64,000 bases of DNA from Lutibaculum baratangense AMV1. Lineage in GTDB: Bacteria > Pseudomonadota > Alphaproteobacteria > Rhizobiales > Tepidamorphaceae. The position numbers were made by a program, and so were the translations under genes. Within the stretch, counting starts at the first letter, position 1, and every line of letters starts with the position of its first letter. The notes beneath the pieces are model-generated. The model ran no database searches. It had not been told where the DNA came from and saw only the letters and a program-made list of their open reading frames with translations. This document shows positions 28,040-36,666 of the stretch, piece after piece. The stretch spans positions 1 to 64,000 of the forward strand of contig NZ_AWXZ01000023.1 of assembly GCF_000496075.1 (NCBI RefSeq), in the 5' to 3' direction.

Positions 28040-28202
28040 GAGCGCTTCAGCCGAAGGCTCCCGGCAGAGCCCGATCGGTTCGAGATCGAACCGATCGGCG
28101 GCTCGCGGCGTTAGGCCCACCTACAGCAGCGGGTTCCCGCACCCCACGCGCAGCCGGCAACCGGCGCGGCGGGATCCGGCGCGTGTCGACAAGGAGGGTT
28201 GG

Positions 28203-29852
28203 ATGGCGGATCGGGTGAATGTCGGGCGCCTGGGGCCGTTTCCCCGGGTGAGCCGGCCGGTATTCTCGGTGTCGGCGACGATCATCGTCCTCTTCATCGT
28301 TTTCGGCGCCGTCTTCACCGAGACCGCCGGCACCGTGTTCACCGGAGCGCAGGATGCGATCACCGTCGGATTCGGGTGGTTCTTCATCCTGACCGTGAAC
28401 CTGATCCTCATCCTCTGCGTCTACCTCGCCTTCGGGCGCTACGGCGATGTGAGGCTCGGCGGGCAGTCGGAGAAGGCGCAATACGGCATCGTCCCCTGGA
28501 GCGGCATGCTGTTCTCCGCCGGTATCGGCATCGGCCTGCTCTACTGGGGCACGGCGGAGCCGCTCTACCATTTCTTCGCGCCGCCGCTGGCCGAGCCCGA
28601 GTCGCAGGAGGCCGCCTCCCAGGCGATGGCCTTCGCGTTCCTCCACTGGGGCTTCCACGGCTGGGCCGTCTACATCCTCGTCGGGCTCGCGCTCGGCTAC
28701 TTCCACTTCCGCAAAGGGCTGCCGCTCTCGGTCCGCTCGGCCCTCTATCCGCTGATCGGCGACCGGATCTACGGGCCGATCGGCCACGCGGTCGACTGCT
28801 TCGCGGTGTTCGGGACGATGTTCGGCATCGTCACGAGCCTCGGCCTGGGCGTCATGCAGATCAGCGCCGGGCTCGGCACGGTGTTCGGCACGCCCGACAC
28901 GCTGTGGATGCAGATCGCGCTGATCGCCTTCATCACCGCCCTCGCCACGATCTCGGTCGTCCTCGGGCTCGACAAGGGCATCAAGCGCATCTCGACCTTC
29001 AATATCGGGCTGTCGATCGCGATGCTCGCCTTCGTGATCGCCGTCGGCCCGACCCTCTTCATCATCGACAGCTATATCGAGAACATCGGCACCTACCTGC
29101 ACTCCGTCCTCAGCCTGTCCTTCTGGAACGAGGCCTATTCGGACGAGAACTGGCAGGGGAGCTGGACGATCTTCTACTGGGCATGGTGGGTCTCGTGGAG
29201 CCCGTTCGTCGGCATCTTCATCGCCCGCATCTCGCGCGGCCGGACGATCCGCGAGTTCGTCGTCGGCGTCTTCCTGATCCCGAGCGCGATCCTCTTCCTC
29301 TGGTTCACGGCCTTCGGCGGCACGGCGATCCACATGGAGCTCGCCGGCGACCCGGGCCTCATCGAAGCGACGCGGGAGGACTACGGCAACGCCGTCTTCG
29401 CGCTCGTCGGGCACTTTCCCTTCTCGAGCCTCCTGTCGGTGCTGATCATCGTCATGATCATCGTCTGGTTCGTGACCTCGTCGGACTCCGGCAGCTTCGT
29501 CATCGACATGCTGACGGCGGGCGGCGACCCCAACCCGCCGAGGATCCAGCGCGTCTTCTGGGCGATCACCGAGGGTTGCGTCGCCGCGGTGCTCCTCGTC
29601 GCCGGCGGCCTCGAGGCGCTGCAGGCGGCGGCCGTGGTGGCGGGCTTCCCCTTCGCCTTCGTGCTCCTCGTGATCGCCTACGCGCTTCTCCGCGCGCTCG
29701 GCCGCGACAGGCTGATCCTCTACCGCCAGGAGCAGCTCTACCGCACCGAGGAGGAGGTCGACGCGAACACGCCCGACGCGATCACGCACTGGGAGGAAGA
29801 GGACATGGAGCCCGCGACGACGACGGAAGGCCGCCCGCTGCCGGCGGAGTGA
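28203..29852 (+). CDS. BCCT family transporter (betaine/choline/carnitine type)
   Basis: A 549-residue protein with twelve membrane segments. BCCT hallmarks are GMLFSAGIGIGLLYWGTAEP, FLHWGFHGWAVY, and the Trp-rich signature YWAWWVSWSPFVGIFIARIS. It imports quaternary ammonium or related zwitterions, using Na+ or H+. The charged C-terminal tail (EEEVDANTPDAITHWEEED) may be regulatory as in osmo-sensing relatives. Exact ligand is not readable from the motif. An AGGAG-type ribosome site precedes ATG 28203. Confidence 0.93.
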   Translation: MADRVNVGRLGPFPRVSRPVFSVSATIIVLFIVFGAVFTETAGTVFTGAQDAITVGFGWFFILTVNLILILCVYLAFGRYGDVRLGGQSEKAQYGIVPWSGMLFSAGIGIGLLYWGTAEPLYHFFAPPLAEPESQEAASQAMAFAFLHWGFHGWAVYILVGLALGYFHFRKGLPLSVRSALYPLIGDRIYGPIGHAVDCFAVFGTMFGIVTSLGLGVMQISAGLGTVFGTPDTLWMQIALIAFITALATISVVLGLDKGIKRISTFNIGLSIAMLAFVIAVGPTLFIIDSYIENIGTYLHSVLSLSFWNEAYSDENWQGSWTIFYWAWWVSWSPFVGIFIARISRGRTIREFVVGVFLIPSAILFLWFTAFGGTAIHMELAGDPGLIEATREDYGNAVFALVGHFPFSSLLSVLIIVMIIVWFVTSSDSGSFVIDMLTAGGDPNPPRIQRVFWAITEGCVAAVLLVAGGLEALQAAAVVAGFPFAFVLLVIAYALLRALGRDRLILYRQEQLYRTEEEVDANTPDAITHWEEEDMEPATTTEGRPLPAE

Positions 29853-29881
29853 GGGCGGACGCGCGAGTATAGCCCCTCGAC

Positions 29882-29937
29882 GCGGCTGTCAGTCCCGGCC
29901 GACGGAGCCCCCGGAACCGACAGCCGCTCAGCGGCCC
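29882..29937. terminator. Inverted repeat after the BCCT gene, possible terminator
   Basis: GCGGCTGTC (29882-29890) pairs perfectly with GACAGCCGC (29929-29937) across a GC-rich 38-base middle. It lies 30 bases after the transporter stop. There is no T run, so a terminator role is uncertain. Confidence 0.4.
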
Positions 29938-30028
29938 GCCCGTCCGCAGAAGCTCGGCCGGCGACACAAGGGGCCGGCCACGTCCGGTCGGCGCGGAGCG
30001 AGGCCCCCAATCGCCGCGCCGGCCCGTC

Positions 30029-30295
30029 TCACGAAGCCCCTTTCGGATCTGTCGGCGCCGGCACGACCCGGTCGACCTCGAGCGAAATCGTGATGGTCAG
30101 CACGCGCTGGCGGTGCTCGTTCTTCACCTCCACCGTCACGACCCGATCGTCGCTCACCGGCAGCCTGTCGCGGCCGATTTCCGCGGCTGCGATGGCCGCC
30201 TCGCGCTCGGCGACGTCGATGCTGTCGAAATCCAGCCCGATCTCGTCCGGCGTGAAGCTGGTGCCTTCGCGAATGTCGAAAAAAAAGCGCGGCAA
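30029..30295 (-). CDS. DUF6894 domain protein
   Basis: An 88-residue protein of the DUF6894 family, common in Rhizobiales and of unknown function. The typical opening PRFFFDIREG is followed by a domain with DEIGLDFDSIDVAEREA and a C-terminal beta strand. The start is TTG 30295, chosen because GGGGAG lies just upstream and the conserved N-terminus begins there. A paralogue lies at 31299-31553 on the same strand, beyond a Crp/Fnr gene. Confidence 0.75.
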   Translation of the reverse strand: MPRFFFDIREGTSFTPDEIGLDFDSIDVAEREAAIAAAEIGRDRLPVSDDRVVTVEVKNEHRQRVLTITISLEVDRVVPAPTDPKGAS

Positions 30296-30430
30296 AGTCG
30301 CTCCCCTGGCCGAATGAGGCGACAACCGGGTGCCGCTGGACCTTTCTCCAGCTATCATCCTACCACATATGCGTCGCGCCGACATGTGCCACAGCGGCAA
30401 GGTGGCGGCGCATGCGAGTGAAGTGTAGCC

Positions 30431-30447
30431 GAACACGTTGCGTGTTC
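30431..30447. promoter_or_regulatory. Palindrome upstream of the Crp/Fnr gene, candidate operator
   Basis: GAACACG-TTG-CGTGTTC is a perfect 7-base inverted repeat about 22 bases upstream of the Crp/Fnr start, between it and the divergent DUF6894 gene. Autoregulation is inference. Confidence 0.45.
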
Positions 30448-30469
30448 CCCTGGGGCGGAAGGGTTGGCA

Positions 30470-31207
30470 GTGCACACGGCAGCGGTGCGTAAGCTGGAGA
30501 CGTATCGTCCACTGACGGACGAAGAACTGGATGTGATACGCGCGCTGCCCTCGACCGAGCGGGTGGTCGCGGCGGGCCGCGACATCGTCGCGCAGGGCAC
30601 CTCGCCGCATGTCAGCACACTCGTCCTCGACGGCTTCGCGATCCGCTACAACCTGCTCGCCCAGGGCACCCGCATGATCTCCGCCATCCACGTGCCCGGA
30701 GATTTCTGCGACCTCCACAGCTTCCTGCTCCGGAAGATGGATCACAGCGTCGCTGCCCTGACCGAGTGCCACATCTGCCAGGTGCCGCACGAGGCGCTGG
30801 CGCAGATCGTCGAGAGGCATCCCGGCCTGACGCGCCTGCTCTGGACGAGCACCGTGGTCGACGCCGGGATCCATCGGCAGTGGATGGTGAGGATGGGGCG
30901 GCGGGCGGCGCTCGCGAATCTCGCCCATTTCATCTGCGAGCTCTTCGTGCGGCTGAAGCTCGTCGGGATGACGACGGGGAACGGTTTCATGACGCCGCTC
31001 AACCAGGCCCAGATGGCGGACGCCACGGCCATGTCCGCGGTTCACGTCAACCGGACGGTCCAGGAGCTGCGCCGCCGCGGCCTCCTGGGGTGGGAGGGGC
31101 GGCACATCACGCTGCCGGACTGGGAGGGGCTGGTGGAACTGGCCGAGTTCGACCCGACCTACCTCAATCTCACGGAGGAGCAGGTCCGGGCCATGAGCCT
31201 TGGATGA
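30470..31207 (+). CDS. Crp/Fnr family transcriptional regulator
   Basis: A 245-residue regulator with an N-terminal cyclic-nucleotide-like sensor domain (residues about 20-140: VVAAGRDIVAQGTSPHVSTLVLDGFAIRY in part, HVPGDFCDLHSFLL) and a C-terminal winged helix (LNQAQMADATAMSAVHVNRTVQELRRRGLL). No Fnr-type iron-sulfur cysteine cluster is visible. Start GTG 30470 is preferred over TTG 30464 because of its 7-base spacing from GGAAGGG. The ligand is unknown. The sequence resembles the many Crp/Fnr paralogues of rhizobia. Confidence 0.88.
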   Translation: MHTAAVRKLETYRPLTDEELDVIRALPSTERVVAAGRDIVAQGTSPHVSTLVLDGFAIRYNLLAQGTRMISAIHVPGDFCDLHSFLLRKMDHSVAALTECHICQVPHEALAQIVERHPGLTRLLWTSTVVDAGIHRQWMVRMGRRAALANLAHFICELFVRLKLVGMTTGNGFMTPLNQAQMADATAMSAVHVNRTVQELRRRGLLGWEGRHITLPDWEGLVELAEFDPTYLNLTEEQVRAMSLG

Positions 31208-31298
31208 CGGGACCCCGCCGCAGCCCGCCGAGACGGCCGACATGCCTCGGCCATCCCGCCCCACCTCGAGATGCGTTAGGGCAGGCGGGGCGACGACG

Positions 31299-31553
31299 TC
31301 ATCCCGACGGATCGGATGGAGCAGGACCCTCCGCGGTGAAGGCGAGCCGCGCCGCGAAGACGTCGCGTCCCGCCTCGTCGCGCACGGCCAGGGACAGCTC
31401 TCTCGTTCCTTCGCCGCGGATCTCGTCACGGGCGATCTCGGGCAGCAGCCGCGACGCATCGGCCCTCATCGCCTCCTCTGTCGCGAACTCGGTGCCGTCC
31501 TCGTCGCGCAGGAGGCGGCGGCCGTCGTCTATGTTGAAGTAGTAGCGGGGCAT
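31299..31553 (-). CDS. DUF6894 domain protein
   Basis: An 84-residue DUF6894 protein beginning MPRYYFNIDDGRRLLRDEDG, the family's hallmark. A central helix (EEAMRADASRLLPEIARDE) and C-terminal beta strands follow. It is a paralogue of the gene at 30029-30295 and converges on the Crp/Fnr gene between them. Function unknown. Confidence 0.8.
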   Translation of the reverse strand: MPRYYFNIDDGRRLLRDEDGTEFATEEAMRADASRLLPEIARDEIRGEGTRELSLAVRDEAGRDVFAARLAFTAEGPAPSDPSG

Positions 31554-31683
31554 ATCGGCAATCCGCGGCTCGCGAGGTTGCGGTGCAGGGGCGGGCGGGG
31601 TGAATCCGGCACCTGATCCGACCGCGCGACTTGCGGCACGTGCGCCTCGCTGCAGAGGGAGGCGCGGCCCGAGCCGCCGCGCC

Positions 31684-31980
31684 TCAGGCGGCGTTCGCTC
31701 CGCGCGCGGCGGTGCCGTGCCCTTGCCGAGACCCGGTCGAGGCAACGCTCCCGTCGAGTGCGCGGACGTCGCCGCCGGCCGCCTGTGAGCCCCCGAGCTT
31801 CATCGGCACGGAGGCGCCGAGCGCTGCGGCGACCAACTCGTCCATGACCGTGCCGGAGGGGAAGTGGGGGTGGCGGGCGGCGATGCGGCGGCTCGCCGCG
31901 TCGATGTCGAGCACGAGGAGACGCTCGGTGCACTCGTCCACCATTCTTCTGACGTCTTCCACGAGTGCCTGATGTTCCAT
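31684..31980 (-). CDS. Hypothetical small protein
   Basis: A 98-residue protein beginning MEHQALVEDVRRMVDECTERL. The N-terminal 55 residues look helical (ASRRIAARHPHFPSGTVMDELVAAAL) and the tail is Gly/Ala-rich and probably disordered. GGAGGG lies 4 bases before the ATG, which supports a real gene. No family recognised; it lies among DUF6894 and regulatory genes and may belong to the same stress-related group. Confidence 0.55.
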   Translation of the reverse strand: MEHQALVEDVRRMVDECTERLLVLDIDAASRRIAARHPHFPSGTVMDELVAAALGASVPMKLGGSQAAGGDVRALDGSVASTGSRQGHGTAARGANAA

Positions 31981-32182
31981 GCCACCCTCCGTCGGTGATG
32001 AGCGGGTGGGCCGCCCTTGTCTCTTCCTTCTAGCGACGGGACCGTAGGCGGGCATTAACGCAGGATAGGCCGGTTGCTGACATTCGCGTTCATGCCGGCC
32101 GCGGCGCTTCGCAGGAGACCGCCGGATCCGCGCCTGTCCTTCCGCCCTCGCGAGGCCATCGGCGATCTTGCCGCCCCGCGCG

Positions 32183-32211
32183 TTGACGCCCCGCCCGGGC
32201 GACCTCATATT
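32183..32211 (+). promoter_or_regulatory. Promoter of the thiamine operon
   Basis: TTGACG (32183-32188), a 17-base spacer and CATATT (32206-32211) form a good sigma-70 type promoter. Transcription should begin at about 32218, right at the start of the TPP riboswitch. Confidence 0.65.
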
Positions 32212-32221
32212 CGGGCGCATC

Positions 32222-32328
32222 CAAGGGGAGCCCCGCCGAAGAGGGGTTGAGAGGCCGCTGGCGCTTCATCCGAAAGCGCGGCGCGGCGACCCTTCGAACC
32301 TGATCCAGGTCACGCTGGCGAAGGGATG
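32222..32328 (+). ncRNA. TPP riboswitch (THI element)
   Basis: The conserved blocks are present in order: GGGGAGCCCC, GGGGTTGAGAGG (the usual CUGAGA with one change), then ACCCTTCGAACCTGATCC and GGCGAAGGGA. A variable extra stem lies between. It senses thiamine diphosphate and should lower expression of thiO-S-G-E-F when the cofactor is abundant. The position 68 bases before the thiO start suggests control of translation initiation; no T-rich terminator hairpin is evident. Confidence 0.93.
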
Positions 32329-32395
32329 GAAGGCATTTCCGGCAAATCCCTCCATTCGCGGCGCGCCTCGGATCCCACAAGGCGGAGCGAACGGC

Positions 32396-33412
32396 ATGAA
32401 GGTCGCCGTGATCGGCGCGGGGGTGATGGGGCTGACCGCGGCCCACGCGCTTCGTGTGCGCGACCCGGGCTGTGAGATCGAGATCCACGAGCGCTCGGAG
32501 GCGATCGGCGCGGCTGCCTGCTCGCGCTTCGCCGGCGGCATGCTCGCGCCGTGGTGCGAGAGCGAGAGCGCGGAGCCTCTGGTGACGGCGCTCGGCCAGG
32601 AGGCGCTCGAGTGGTGGCCGCGCGTTCTGCCCTCGACGCGGATGTTGGGCAGCCTCGTCGTCGCGCAGCGTCGCGACGGAACCGAGCTCGACCGGTTCGC
32701 CCGGCGGACGCGGACCGGCGAGGCGATCGACGCGACGCGCCTCGCCGGGCTCGAGCCGGATCTCGGCGGCCGGTTCGGCCGGGCGCTGTTCTTTGCACTA
32801 GAGGGCCATCTCGACCCGCGCGAGGCGCTGCAGGTCCTGGCGTGCGAGCTGGAGCGGGACGGCGCGACGTTGAGTCTCGGATCCGACGCGAGGGCGGGGG
32901 ATCTCGATGCGGACGTGGTAATTGACTGCCGGGGGCTGTCGGCGGCCGACGAGCTTCCCGACCTACGCGGCGTGAAGGGCGAGATGCTGATCCTGCGGGC
33001 GCCAGACGTCGCGATCTCGCGGCCGGTCCGGCTGCTCCACCCGCGCTTTCCGCTCTACGTCGTGCCGCGCGGCGAGGGCGTCTACATGGTCGGCGCGACG
33101 CAGATCGAGAGCGGCGAGCGCAGCCGGATCTCGGCGCGCTCGATGGTCGAGCTCCTGAACGCGGCCTATGCGCTGAACCCCGCCTTCGCGGAGGCGGAGA
33201 TAATGGAGACCGGCTGCGACGCGCGGCCGGCCTTCCCGGACAACCTGCCACGCATCCGCCGCCGCGGCCGCGTCGTCCACGTCAACGGGCTCTACCGGCA
33301 CGGCTTCCTTCTCTCGCCGGCGCTCGCGCGGATGACCGCCGGCGTCGTGTTCGACAACCAGTTCCACCCGGAGGTGATGGATGAGGATCATCGTCAACGG
33401 CGAACGGCGTGA
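32396..33412 (+). CDS. thiO: Glycine oxidase ThiO
   Basis: A 338-residue FAD enzyme (MKVAVIGAGVMGLTAAHAL, dinucleotide fold; ACSRFAGGMLAPWCE typical of ThiO; C-terminal NGLYRHGFLLSPALA). It oxidises glycine to iminoacetate (dehydroglycine), which ThiG uses to build the thiazole ring in aerobic bacteria. First gene behind the TPP riboswitch, with GGAG 8 bases before ATG 32396. Its end overlaps thiS by 32 bases. Confidence 0.93.
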   Translation: MKVAVIGAGVMGLTAAHALRVRDPGCEIEIHERSEAIGAAACSRFAGGMLAPWCESESAEPLVTALGQEALEWWPRVLPSTRMLGSLVVAQRRDGTELDRFARRTRTGEAIDATRLAGLEPDLGGRFGRALFFALEGHLDPREALQVLACELERDGATLSLGSDARAGDLDADVVIDCRGLSAADELPDLRGVKGEMLILRAPDVAISRPVRLLHPRFPLYVVPRGEGVYMVGATQIESGERSRISARSMVELLNAAYALNPAFAEAEIMETGCDARPAFPDNLPRIRRRGRVVHVNGLYRHGFLLSPALARMTAGVVFDNQFHPEVMDEDHRQRRTA

Positions 33413-33578
33413 GGTCGAGGGCCTCGCGCTAGCCGAGGTGCTCGACGAGCTCGGCTATGGCGGCACGGTCGTCGCCACCGCCGTCAACGAGCGCTTCGTG
33501 CCGCAGGACGGCCGCCAGGACCTGGCGCTGAGCGACGGCGACCGGGTCGAGGTGCTCGCGCCGATGCAGGGAGGGTGA
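33381..33578 (+). CDS. thiS: Sulfur carrier protein ThiS
   Basis: A 65-residue ubiquitin-like protein ending in Gly-Gly (MQGG). ThiF adenylates this C-terminus and it is converted to the thiocarboxylate that donates sulfur to the thiazole. [14 protein letters not shown] at the start and [13 protein letters not shown] at the end are typical. It overlaps thiO and precedes thiG by 4 bases. Confidence 0.95.
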   Translation: MRIIVNGERREVEGLALAEVLDELGYGGTVVATAVNERFVPQDGRQDLALSDGDRVEVLAPMQGG

Positions 33579-33582
33579 GCCG

Positions 33583-34353
33583 ATGAACGTCTACGGCACG
33601 GAGCTCAACTCGCGGCTGATGCTCGGCACCGCGCAATATCCCTCGCCGGCGATCATGGCGGAGGCGGTGAAGGCCTCGGGCTGCGACATCGTCACCGTCT
33701 CGCTGCGGCGGGAATCGGGCGCCGAGCGGGCGGGGCAGGCCTTCTGGGGGATCGTGCGCGAGCTCGGCCTGAAGGTTCTGCCGAACACGGCCGGGTGCCA
33801 CTCCGCGAAGGAGGCGATCACGACGGCCGAGATGGCGCGCGAGGTGTTCGGCACGCCATGGGTGAAGCTCGAGGTGATCGCCGACCACGACACGCTGCAG
33901 CCCGACGTGTTCGGCCTCGTCGAGGCGGCGCGCGAGCTCGTCTCGCAGGGCTTCGAGGTCTTCCCCTACACCACGGAGGACCTGGGCGTGGCCGACCGGC
34001 TGGTCGATGCAGGCTGCGAAGTGCTCATGCCGTGGGGGGCGCCGATCGGCTCGGGCCGCGGCCTCGCCAACGTGCCGGGCCTCAAGACGCTGCGCAGCCG
34101 GTACCCGGAGCTGCCGCTCGTGATCGACGCCGGGCTCGGCCTGCCGTCCCATGCCGCACACGCGATGGAGCTCGGCTACGACGCGGTGCTCCTCAACACG
34201 GCGGTCGCGAAGGCGGGCGATCCCGTCATCATGGCCGGCGCGTTCGCCAGGGCCGTGGAGGCCGGGCGCGCAGCCTTCCTCGCCGACCCGATCGAGGCCC
34301 GCGACATGGCCACGCCCTCGACGCCGGTCTTCGGCATGGCCTTCCAGGACTGA
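33583..34353 (+). CDS. thiG: Thiazole synthase ThiG
   Basis: A 256-residue TIM-barrel enzyme joining 1-deoxyxylulose 5-phosphate, dehydroglycine and ThiS thiocarboxylate sulfur into the thiazole phosphate. Hallmarks: [56 protein letters not shown] and [17 protein letters not shown]. Length is standard. It lies between thiS and thiE with very short gaps. Confidence 0.96.
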   Translation: MNVYGTELNSRLMLGTAQYPSPAIMAEAVKASGCDIVTVSLRRESGAERAGQAFWGIVRELGLKVLPNTAGCHSAKEAITTAEMAREVFGTPWVKLEVIADHDTLQPDVFGLVEAARELVSQGFEVFPYTTEDLGVADRLVDAGCEVLMPWGAPIGSGRGLANVPGLKTLRSRYPELPLVIDAGLGLPSHAAHAMELGYDAVLLNTAVAKAGDPVIMAGAFARAVEAGRAAFLADPIEARDMATPSTPVFGMAFQD

Positions 34354-34359
34354 AAGAAC

Positions 34360-34962
34360 ATGCTCGATCCCTTCTACCTCATCGTCGACGACGCCGCGTG
34401 GCTGGAGCGGCTTCTGCCGCAGGGCCTCAAGTTCGCCCAGCTGCGGGTCAAGGAGCGCGCCGAGGAGGACGTCTGGGCGCAGGTCCACCGGGCGAAGCAG
34501 CTCTGCGACGCGGCGGGCGCGACCCTCGTCGTCAACGACTATTGGCGCATCGCGGTCGAGGAGGGATGCGACTGGGTGCATCTCGGCCAGGAGGACCTCG
34601 ACACGGCCGACCTCGAGGCGATCCGCCGCGCCGGCGTGAAGCTCGGCATCTCGACACACGACCATGCCGAGCTCGACCGGGCGCTGGCGGCGAAGCCGGA
34701 CTACGTCGCGCTCGGGCCCGTCTTCCCGACGGTCCTGAAGGCGATGACGTTCGCGCCGCAGGGGCTCGAGCGGCTCGGCGAATGGAAGCGGCTGATCGGC
34801 GACATCCCGCTCGTCGCGATCGGCGGCCTGACGCCCGAGCGGGCCCGGCAGGCGCTTGCCGCCGGCGCCGACTGCACGGCCGTCGTGACCGACGTGCTGC
34901 GCCACGCCGACCCGGAGGCGCGCACGCGCGAGTGGATCGAGGCGACCAGGGCGGCGGCATGA
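34360..34962 (+). CDS. thiE: Thiamine phosphate synthase ThiE
   Basis: A 200-residue TIM-barrel enzyme joining the pyrimidine diphosphate and thiazole phosphate to thiamine phosphate. Recognisable parts are FAQLRVKE, LVVNDYWRIA, DWVHLGQEDL, LGISTHDHAE, YVALGPVFPT and AIGGLTPERA. The usual VFPTxTK loop reads VFPTVLKAMTF. It overlaps thiF by 4 bases (ATGA). Confidence 0.93.
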   Translation: MLDPFYLIVDDAAWLERLLPQGLKFAQLRVKERAEEDVWAQVHRAKQLCDAAGATLVVNDYWRIAVEEGCDWVHLGQEDLDTADLEAIRRAGVKLGISTHDHAELDRALAAKPDYVALGPVFPTVLKAMTFAPQGLERLGEWKRLIGDIPLVAIGGLTPERARQALAAGADCTAVVTDVLRHADPEARTREWIEATRAAA

Positions 34963-35927
34963 GCGAACGCTACGCCCGGCAGATCGTGCTGCCGGAGGTC
35001 GGGCCCGAGGGGCAGGCACGGCTCGGCGCAGCGACGGTGGCGGTGATCGGCGCCGGCGGACTGGGCTGCGCCGTGCTGCCCGTGCTGGCGGGGGGCGGGG
35101 TCGGCCGGCTGATCGTGATCGACGACGACAGGGTGGAGCTGTCGAACCTTCACCGCCAGCCGCTCTACACGATGGCCGATATCGGGCGGCCGAAGGTCGA
35201 GGCGGCGCGCGACGCCATCGCCCGCTACAATCCCGACGTCGAAATCGCGGCCCGGGCCGGGAGGTTGGGGCCGGAGGACGCCGCGGCGCTCGTGGCCGAG
35301 GCCGACCTCGTGGTCGACGCGACCGACCGTCTCGCCGTGACCTACGTGACGAGCGACGCCTGCCTTCAGGCGGGCAAGCCGCTGATCGCCGCCTCCGTCA
35401 TCGGCCAGAAAGGCTTCGTCGGCGGGTTCTGCGGCGGCGCCCCGAGTTACCGCGCGATCTTCCCCGACATGCCGTCGAGCGTCGGCTCCTGCGCCGCGAA
35501 CGGCGTGCTCGGCTCCGCCGTCGCGATCGTCGGCGGCTTCCAGGCGCACATGGCGCTGCAGGTGATCCTCGACACCACGCCGTCGCCGCTCGGCCGGCTC
35601 GTGACGCTCGATCTGTCGGACCTCGCGATCGGCGGCTTCCGCTTCGACGGCGCACCGGAGCCGGCCGGCCCTGGGCCCGCGTTCATCGGGCGCGGCGGCC
35701 TGACGGCCGGCGACCTCGTCGTGGAACTGCGGGACGAGGCGGAGGCGCCGGAACCGGTGGTGGAGGACGCGCTGCGCGTGAGCCCGGCCGCGATCGAGGC
35801 GGATGCCGGGCTGCCGCGCGACCGTCGGCTCGTCTTCGCTTGCGCCACCGGCGTGCGCGCCTTCCGCGCGGCACGCAGCATGCAGCGGCGCGGGCGCGCG
35901 GACGTGGCGGTGCTGCTGGCGGAGTGA
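34959..35927 (+). CDS. thiF: ThiF family adenylyltransferase with rhodanese-like C-terminus
   Basis: A 322-residue E1-like enzyme: ATP fold VAVIGAGGLGCAVLPVLAGGG, DRVELSNLHRQPLY, VDATDR, and SCAANGVLG in the crossover region. It should adenylate ThiS. A C-terminal segment (about residues 240-322) ends with ACATGVRAFRAARSM, resembling the CxxGxR active loop of a rhodanese. The zinc-binding Cys pair usual in the C-YRC-FP motif reads APSYRAIFP, so both cysteines are replaced. Last gene of the operon; neither thiC nor thiD is in the window. Confidence 0.88.
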   Translation: MSERYARQIVLPEVGPEGQARLGAATVAVIGAGGLGCAVLPVLAGGGVGRLIVIDDDRVELSNLHRQPLYTMADIGRPKVEAARDAIARYNPDVEIAARAGRLGPEDAAALVAEADLVVDATDRLAVTYVTSDACLQAGKPLIAASVIGQKGFVGGFCGGAPSYRAIFPDMPSSVGSCAANGVLGSAVAIVGGFQAHMALQVILDTTPSPLGRLVTLDLSDLAIGGFRFDGAPEPAGPGPAFIGRGGLTAGDLVVELRDEAEAPEPVVEDALRVSPAAIEADAGLPRDRRLVFACATGVRAFRAARSMQRRGRADVAVLLAE

Positions 35928-35935
35928 ACGCCGCC

Positions 35936-36118
35936 TCAGACGCGCCTGTCGAGGTTCCGGCCGATACCGTCGCCGAGCGACCTCGACACCGTCTTCCGGA
36001 GATCCAGGTTCTCCGACAGCGACATCTGCGAGGGCCGGCGGGTCGTGAGCTTCTCGTGGGCCTTGGTGATCTGGGCCTGCATCAGGGCGATCAGGCCTGT
36101 CGCCGCAGTCGGCTCCAT
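35936..36118 (-). CDS. YjfB-like putative motility protein, copy 1
   Basis: A 60-residue protein of the same type as two neighbours: MEPTAATGLIALMQAQITKA with Ala/Gln-rich helix, then a polar tail ending RNLDRRV. Start ATG 36118 has AGGAGG 6 bases upstream. YjfB proteins are small and of unknown function and are loosely linked with motility regulons. It converges on thiF with an 8-base gap. Confidence 0.6.
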   Translation of the reverse strand: MEPTAATGLIALMQAQITKAHEKLTTRRPSQMSLSENLDLRKTVSRSLGDGIGRNLDRRV

Positions 36119-36199
36119 GGCAACCTCCTCACCCCCCACGGGCCAGTCTGAGGCGCCGGCGTTAACGGATCGTCAACGCGAGAGAGCGCGGCCGGCGGC

Positions 36200-36385
36200 T
36201 CACGCCTTCACGTCGAGGATCGCGCCGACGCCCTCGCCGGGCGAGGCGGCGCGCGCCTCGTTGACCGCCATGCGCACGGCCTGAAGCTGCATATCCTGCT
36301 GCGCCTTCATGACGGCGATCGACGCCTTGTGCTGCGTCTCCGCCTGCAGGAGGGCGACCATGCCCGCGACGCCGGACGTGTCCAT
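36200..36385 (-). CDS. YjfB-like putative motility protein, copy 2
   Basis: A 61-residue protein: MDTSGVAGMVALLQAETQHK, helical middle SIAVMKAQQDMQLQAVRM, tail GEGVGAILDVKA. GAGGTGA precedes ATG 36385. It shares the pattern of copies 1 and 3, so the three look like tandem duplicates. Function unknown beyond family association with motility. Confidence 0.7.
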   Translation of the reverse strand: MDTSGVAGMVALLQAETQHKASIAVMKAQQDMQLQAVRMAVNEARAASPGEGVGAILDVKA

Positions 36386-36480
36386 CTCTCTCACCTCGTT
36401 GTCGAGGAGAGAATGGACGGGCGCCGGTCAACGCGGCGCTGAGGAAACCTGCGGTATTCTAAGTGTCTGGCCGATGCCGG

Positions 36481-36666
36481 TCAGGCCATGCGGTCGAGCT
36501 TCGTGCCGACGCCCTCGGGGAGGGGCGCGGAGGCGGCTTCGGCGAGCATGTCGACGATCGCCATCTCGGCCTCGTTCTGCTGCTTCAGCATGCCCATCTG
36601 GGCGAAGAGGCGCGTCTGCGCCGTCTGTGCGGCGACGGCGGCACCCGCGATCGTCGTGGAATCCAT
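36481..36666 (-). CDS. YjfB-like putative motility protein, copy 3
   Basis: A 61-residue protein: MDSTTIAGAAVAAQTAQTR, helix LFAQMGMLKQQNEAEMAI, tail PLPEGVGTKLDRMA. GGAGG lies 2 bases before the ATG, a short spacing. The pattern MD-S/T-x-x-I/V-A-G...EGVG matches copy 2. The three genes lie on one strand over about 730 bases and may be one transcript. Confidence 0.7.
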   Translation of the reverse strand: MDSTTIAGAAVAAQTAQTRLFAQMGMLKQQNEAEMAIVDMLAEAASAPLPEGVGTKLDRMA

